A stretch of DNA of 8,727 nucleotides from the NCBI GenBank assembly GCA_030666765.1, contig DAOUXE010000029.1, forward strand, positions 1-8,727, read 5' to 3'. The notes beneath the pieces are model-generated. The model made no database searches and was not told the DNA's origin. It worked only from the letters and a program-made list of their open reading frames with translations. Positions within the stretch are counted from its first letter, which is position 1; every line of letters starts with the position of its first letter. Source of the stretch: Methanosarcinales archaeon (lineage in GTDB: Archaea; Halobacteriota; Methanosarcinia; Methanosarcinales; Methanogasteraceae). The position numbers and the translations under genes were made by a program. This document shows positions 6,489 through 8,727 of the stretch, piece by piece.

Positions 6489-6932
6489 ATGGAGGGCGAA
6501 TTGTACAAAAAGATCTTGATCGCGACCGATGGCTCAGAGAACACCAAAAAGGCGGTTAGCTACGGCATCGAACTTGCTCGCATCGCAGAAGCAGAGGTTC
6601 ACGCGGTATACGTCCTCGACGCAGGCGCGTTTGCAACACTGCCGATGGATGCTGCGTGGGAGAGTATGTACGAACTGATACGAGCAGAAGGTAATGAGGC
6701 TCTGAAGCATGTGGAAGATCAGGGCACAAAATCCGGCGTACCTGTCAAGTGCAGTATTCTGGAAGGGCATCCTGCAAGTGAGATCGTTCTCTATGCAATG
6801 GAACACGAGATCGACCTGATCGTGATGGGGACACTTGGCAAGACAGGACTTGATCGAATCCTTGTCGGAAGCGTTGCCACCAAGGTCGTCCACACGTCCA
6901 CCATTCCGGTGCTAATCGTTCACGGCGGCTGA
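6489..6932 (+). CDS. universal stress protein, UspA family, ATP-binding type
   Basis: This 147-residue single-domain Usp protein is a usual length for the family, which forms cytosolic dimers with an alpha/beta nucleotide-binding fold. The opening YKKILIATDGSENTKKAV holds the conserved Asp14 and the first strand. The ATP-binding signature G-x2-G-x9-G-[ST] is intact at residues 114-128 (GTLGKTGLDRILVGS), so ATP binding is expected. The C-terminal strand is IPVLIVHG. Two starts are possible: the ATG at 6489, used here, and a TTG at 6501 that would give the common LYKKILIATDGS beginning and is preceded by GGAGG at 6491-6495. The 3' end overlaps the marker 9 gene on the other strand by 21 bases. 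The specific cellular role of this paralogue is not evident. Confidence 0.93.
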   Translation: MEGELYKKILIATDGSENTKKAVSYGIELARIAEAEVHAVYVLDAGAFATLPMDAAWESMYELIRAEGNEALKHVEDQGTKSGVPVKCSILEGHPASEIVLYAMEHEIDLIVMGTLGKTGLDRILVGSVATKVVHTSTIPVLIVHGG

Positions 6933-8063
6933 GATCGGGAGTTTTTCAAGGTGCTCTAAAATACCTTCGGAGAGGCGTTTCTTGAGTTCCATATACCGGG
7001 CTCCTGAAATGCCGATCTGGGCAAGCACAGCGTCCCGCATGAAGCACGGTTTTGTGAGTTTGCAGCACCAGATCAGCGTCCCGAAGCAAGTGTTATCTCC
7101 AAGTTCGAGCGGTGTCCCGCGTGAGAGTTCGACCTTTAAGTCTGCAAACTCCTGCGGTGTCATCCCGTACCTGCGGAGCACCTGCATGAGAGCGCACCGC
7201 TTGACAGGCAAGCAGCAGAACGCGAGTGCCCTATCGTCGCCCCCGCTGCAGATGTGCTTTGGTGCATTGTACCAGCCAGTCTGCTTCTGAAAAGTGGTGA
7301 CAGAGCGGACAAGGGTATCGATCACTCCCGGAATCTCGAGTACTGCTCGCGCAAGCGAGACCATGTCGGAACCGTATCCGAACATATCCTTTGCGCTTCT
7401 GAAATCCGTGACTGAATTGTTGCCTATGATAAAGAGATCGGTGGCATTTCTTACCGTCTTGATCGCATTATAGTCAGCACCGAATCCGGGTTCCATGGCA
7501 TCGATGTGGATTATATCCGCGCCTGCCCCCTCGATCGCTACCGCAAGTTCGCGGTCATCCACGATTCCGGATCTGGTCTTTACAGAAAGGACAACCCCTG
7601 TCTTCTTGACCTTTGATATGATCGATCCAAGTTTCGGTAAATCATGGAGAAGAGGTTCGCCCACGCCAATATCGATCATCTCCGGCTGTCGGCAATGGCA
7701 ATCAATCTCGAGGATTGCGTCATACTCCTTCGCAAGAAGTGCTGCCTTTATTAGCGGCGTAATTTCCGTACTTCTGACGTTGAGTGCGACTGTGGGGGGG
7801 TTATCAATCCCTTTCAAGCGATCAAGTTCGCGCCGCATGTGTTCAATCGGATCGGGTGTCAAAAATTCAGCACGCCCGCGCTCGTTGATGCGCCTTGCCG
7901 CCTCGTTTGTCGCATCGTCCAGATTGTATCCGCCGATCACGGCAATCCCCGCACTCATTGCGTTATCCATGACAAAATCAATGTTTGTTATGCCTGCCAT
8001 CGGTGCAAGCGCGATCGGATTTTTGATGTGTATGTAGCCAACGTGTATGTCAAACTCGGTCAA
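6912..8063 (-). CDS. methanogenesis marker 9 protein with NifR3/Dus-like TIM barrel
   Basis: This two-domain protein (383 residues from the TTG at 8063) fits the methanogen-restricted marker 9 family in its long form. The N-terminal part (about 10-260) is a NifR3/dihydrouridine-synthase-like TIM barrel: NPIALAPMAGITN at the FMN-site end, LNVRS, a Cys-bearing loop DCHCRQPEMIDIGVG in place of the catalytic-Cys loop of Dus enzymes, VKTRSG, and IIGNNSV. The C-terminal domain has the eight expected cysteines (272, 283, 284, 290, 326, 333, 334, 340) in two aromatic-CC-x3-K-x-C motifs, FCCLPVKRC and WCCKLTKPC, probably a metal or Fe-S site. The function is unknown. An ATG at 8144 is in frame but upstream of the TATA box; the TTG has AGAGG 7 bases ahead. 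The gene marks the organism as a methanogen or close relative. Confidence 0.88.
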   Translation of the reverse strand: MTEFDIHVGYIHIKNPIALAPMAGITNIDFVMDNAMSAGIAVIGGYNLDDATNEAARRINERGRAEFLTPDPIEHMRRELDRLKGIDNPPTVALNVRSTEITPLIKAALLAKEYDAILEIDCHCRQPEMIDIGVGEPLLHDLPKLGSIISKVKKTGVVLSVKTRSGIVDDRELAVAIEGAGADIIHIDAMEPGFGADYNAIKTVRNATDLFIIGNNSVTDFRSAKDMFGYGSDMVSLARAVLEIPGVIDTLVRSVTTFQKQTGWYNAPKHICSGGDDRALAFCCLPVKRCALMQVLRRYGMTPQEFADLKVELSRGTPLELGDNTCFGTLIWCCKLTKPCFMRDAVLAQIGISGARYMELKKRLSEGILEHLEKLPISAAVND

Positions 8064-8093
8064 ATAAACGCCTCTTTTGAGGACATCGGGAGA

Positions 8094-8101
8094 TGTATAT
8101 A
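8094..8101 (-). promoter_or_regulatory. archaeal TATA box of the marker 9 gene
   Basis: TATATACA on the minus strand, centred about 35 bases before the TTG at 8063, predicts a transcript start near 8070 and a very short leader. The AGAGG at 8071-8075 would be at the transcript's 5' edge, so initiation could be SD-led or nearly leaderless. The box lies inside the longer ATG-started reading frame, arguing against that start. Confidence 0.5.
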
Positions 8102-8279
8102 TCAAGGTTGTGGTATCGCTGTTGCCGCGGGGGTCGACAAACATTGCCTACGCGAGGAATGTCTTAACCTCTGCGTTCATCGTGGCACCCCTCGAAACCA
8201 CTCAGACCGTGTCACGCTCAGACTGCACGTCCGGGGTATCTCTATGTGGGTGACTAGCGAATGCACTATGACGAGTTTC

Positions 8280-8429
8280 TTATGAGTTTAGGCTGCAGAA
8301 GGCATCCACAATTGCAACAGTATTGTTGTAAAGATGCTCTTGTGTAAATACGGTATTCTTACCAGTACTCTCCTTTTTGAGATCTTTCTCTGATTCATCG
8401 GTTTTTTTCGCTATAAATCGTGGATGCAC
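8280..8429 (-). CDS. small unassigned reading frame downstream of the DUF2080-type remnant
   Basis: Starting at a GTG, 49 codons run to a TAA at 8280-8282; the frame is open up to the stop codon of the DUF2080-type remnant and is in the same register as it. The product is hydrophilic, beginning VHPRFIAKKTDESEKDLKKE and continuing with a FTQEHLYNNTVAIVDAF-like helix. I do not recognise it. It may be a remnant of the same mobile element or a chance open frame. A GAGG lies 10 bases ahead of the GTG, which is somewhat far. From 8145 to 8279, upstream of the marker 9 gene, I see no gene or RNA. Confidence 0.2.
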   Translation of the reverse strand: MHPRFIAKKTDESEKDLKKESTGKNTVFTQEHLYNNTVAIVDAFCSLNS

Positions 8430-8453
8430 TTCTTCAGATCCTCTAACGTGTCT

Positions 8454-8622
8454 TCATTCACCATCATGGTTCAAGATCACCGGATACACGGTTTTTCCTA
8501 AATGTTCTCTCGGACAATCGACTTTTGCGCTTGTTCCCAAAAGTGTGACCTTTCGGATGTAGAATCCGCCGATGTTGTTGATCCGGATCTCGGTTTCAGG
8601 TATTACGGGGACTTTTTTTCAT
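8454..8622 (-). pseudogene. DUF2080-type transposon-associated small protein, frameshifted at an A7 run
   Basis: The ATG at 8622 is followed by seven A (minus strand; T run at 8613-8619) and reaches a TGA after eight codons. If the run had six A, one frame would run MKKVPVIPETEIRINNIGGF and on to a TGA at 8454, giving 55 residues. Its C-terminal half (YIRKVTLLGTSAKVDCPREH then LGKTVYPVIL) closely follows the pattern I know for DUF2080 proteins (V-x-x-x-G-x-S-x-x-V-x-x-P-x-x-x-x-G-K-x-V), which are encoded with archaeal insertion sequences. No in-frame start exists inside the shifted frame upstream of the conserved part. It is either a decayed relic of a mobile element or a one-base homopolymer error. 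No transposase gene is visible beside it; 8623-8727 shows nothing recognisable. Confidence 0.6.
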
Positions 8623-8727
8623 AAGATATTTAGTAACTACTCAGGTATGTTGATCGGTCACCCAATTGTAATTCTGTATTTCTGGCAAAAAAACCTGGTT
8701 CTACCGGATTCTGTGGTTCTCGAAAAA

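Noticed and set aside
7495..8037. 180-codon plus-strand open frame
   Set aside because: It is antisense to the TIM barrel of the marker 9 gene; the minus-strand reading has clear conserved motifs.
6912..8063. Calling the barrel protein a dihydroorotate dehydrogenase or a tRNA dihydrouridine synthase
   Set aside because: The barrel is Dus/NifR3-like but the catalytic loop differs and the eight-Cys C-terminal domain identifies the marker 9 family.
8145..8280. Possible tRNA or small RNA upstream of the marker 9 gene
   Set aside because: No TpsiC-like GTTCGA-type arm, anticodon arm or acceptor pairing could be found.

Overview
The window looks archaeal, from a methanogen or a methane/alkane-oxidising relative in the Euryarchaeota. 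Three things point there. One gene is a geranylgeranyl (archaeal ether-lipid) reductase. Another carries the eight-cysteine methanogenesis marker 9 domain. The upstream regions also fit archaeal expression: TATA boxes lie about 26-35 bases ahead of the preferred starts of two genes, giving short or no leaders. I cannot place it more precisely. No rRNA or tRNA is visible.

Layout. Positions 1-371 hold no convincing intact gene, only a faint transposase-like remnant and a stem-loop with an A/T run. Positions 372-4823 form a compact three-gene operon on the minus strand, read as grpE-like, then dnaK-like, then a J-like gene. A TATA box precedes it, a 16-base gap separates the first two genes, and an ATGA overlap joins the last two. 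Positions 5086-6333 (minus) encode a geranylgeranyl reductase, divergent from a UspA-type universal stress protein at 6489-6932 (plus). The UspA gene overlaps tail to tail by 21 bases with the marker 9 gene at 6912-8063 (minus). The right end (8064-8727) holds a promoter, a frameshifted DUF2080-type transposon-associated gene and a small unassigned reading frame.

The striking part is the chaperone operon, because all three members are remodelled. The Hsp70 keeps the ATPase core and the beta-sandwich substrate domain but has no room for the helical lid; a ubiquitin-like domain of about 73 residues takes its place. The GrpE domain is fused to a long coiled coil containing an exact-length 51-residue duplication and ends in an acidic stretch plus an aromatic tail. 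The third protein has three tandem J-like units, none with the HPD motif that J-proteins use to stimulate Hsp70, and lacks the G/F, zinc-finger and C-terminal domains of classical DnaJ. I infer a dedicated Hsp70 machine distinct from the housekeeping DnaK-DnaJ-GrpE set, with a scaffold-like GrpE, a Ubl-tagged Hsp70 and a non-canonical J-like partner. Its client and role cannot be read from this window.

The other genes look like ordinary archaeal household functions: membrane-lipid saturation, a nucleotide-binding stress protein, and a methanogen-specific protein of unknown function.
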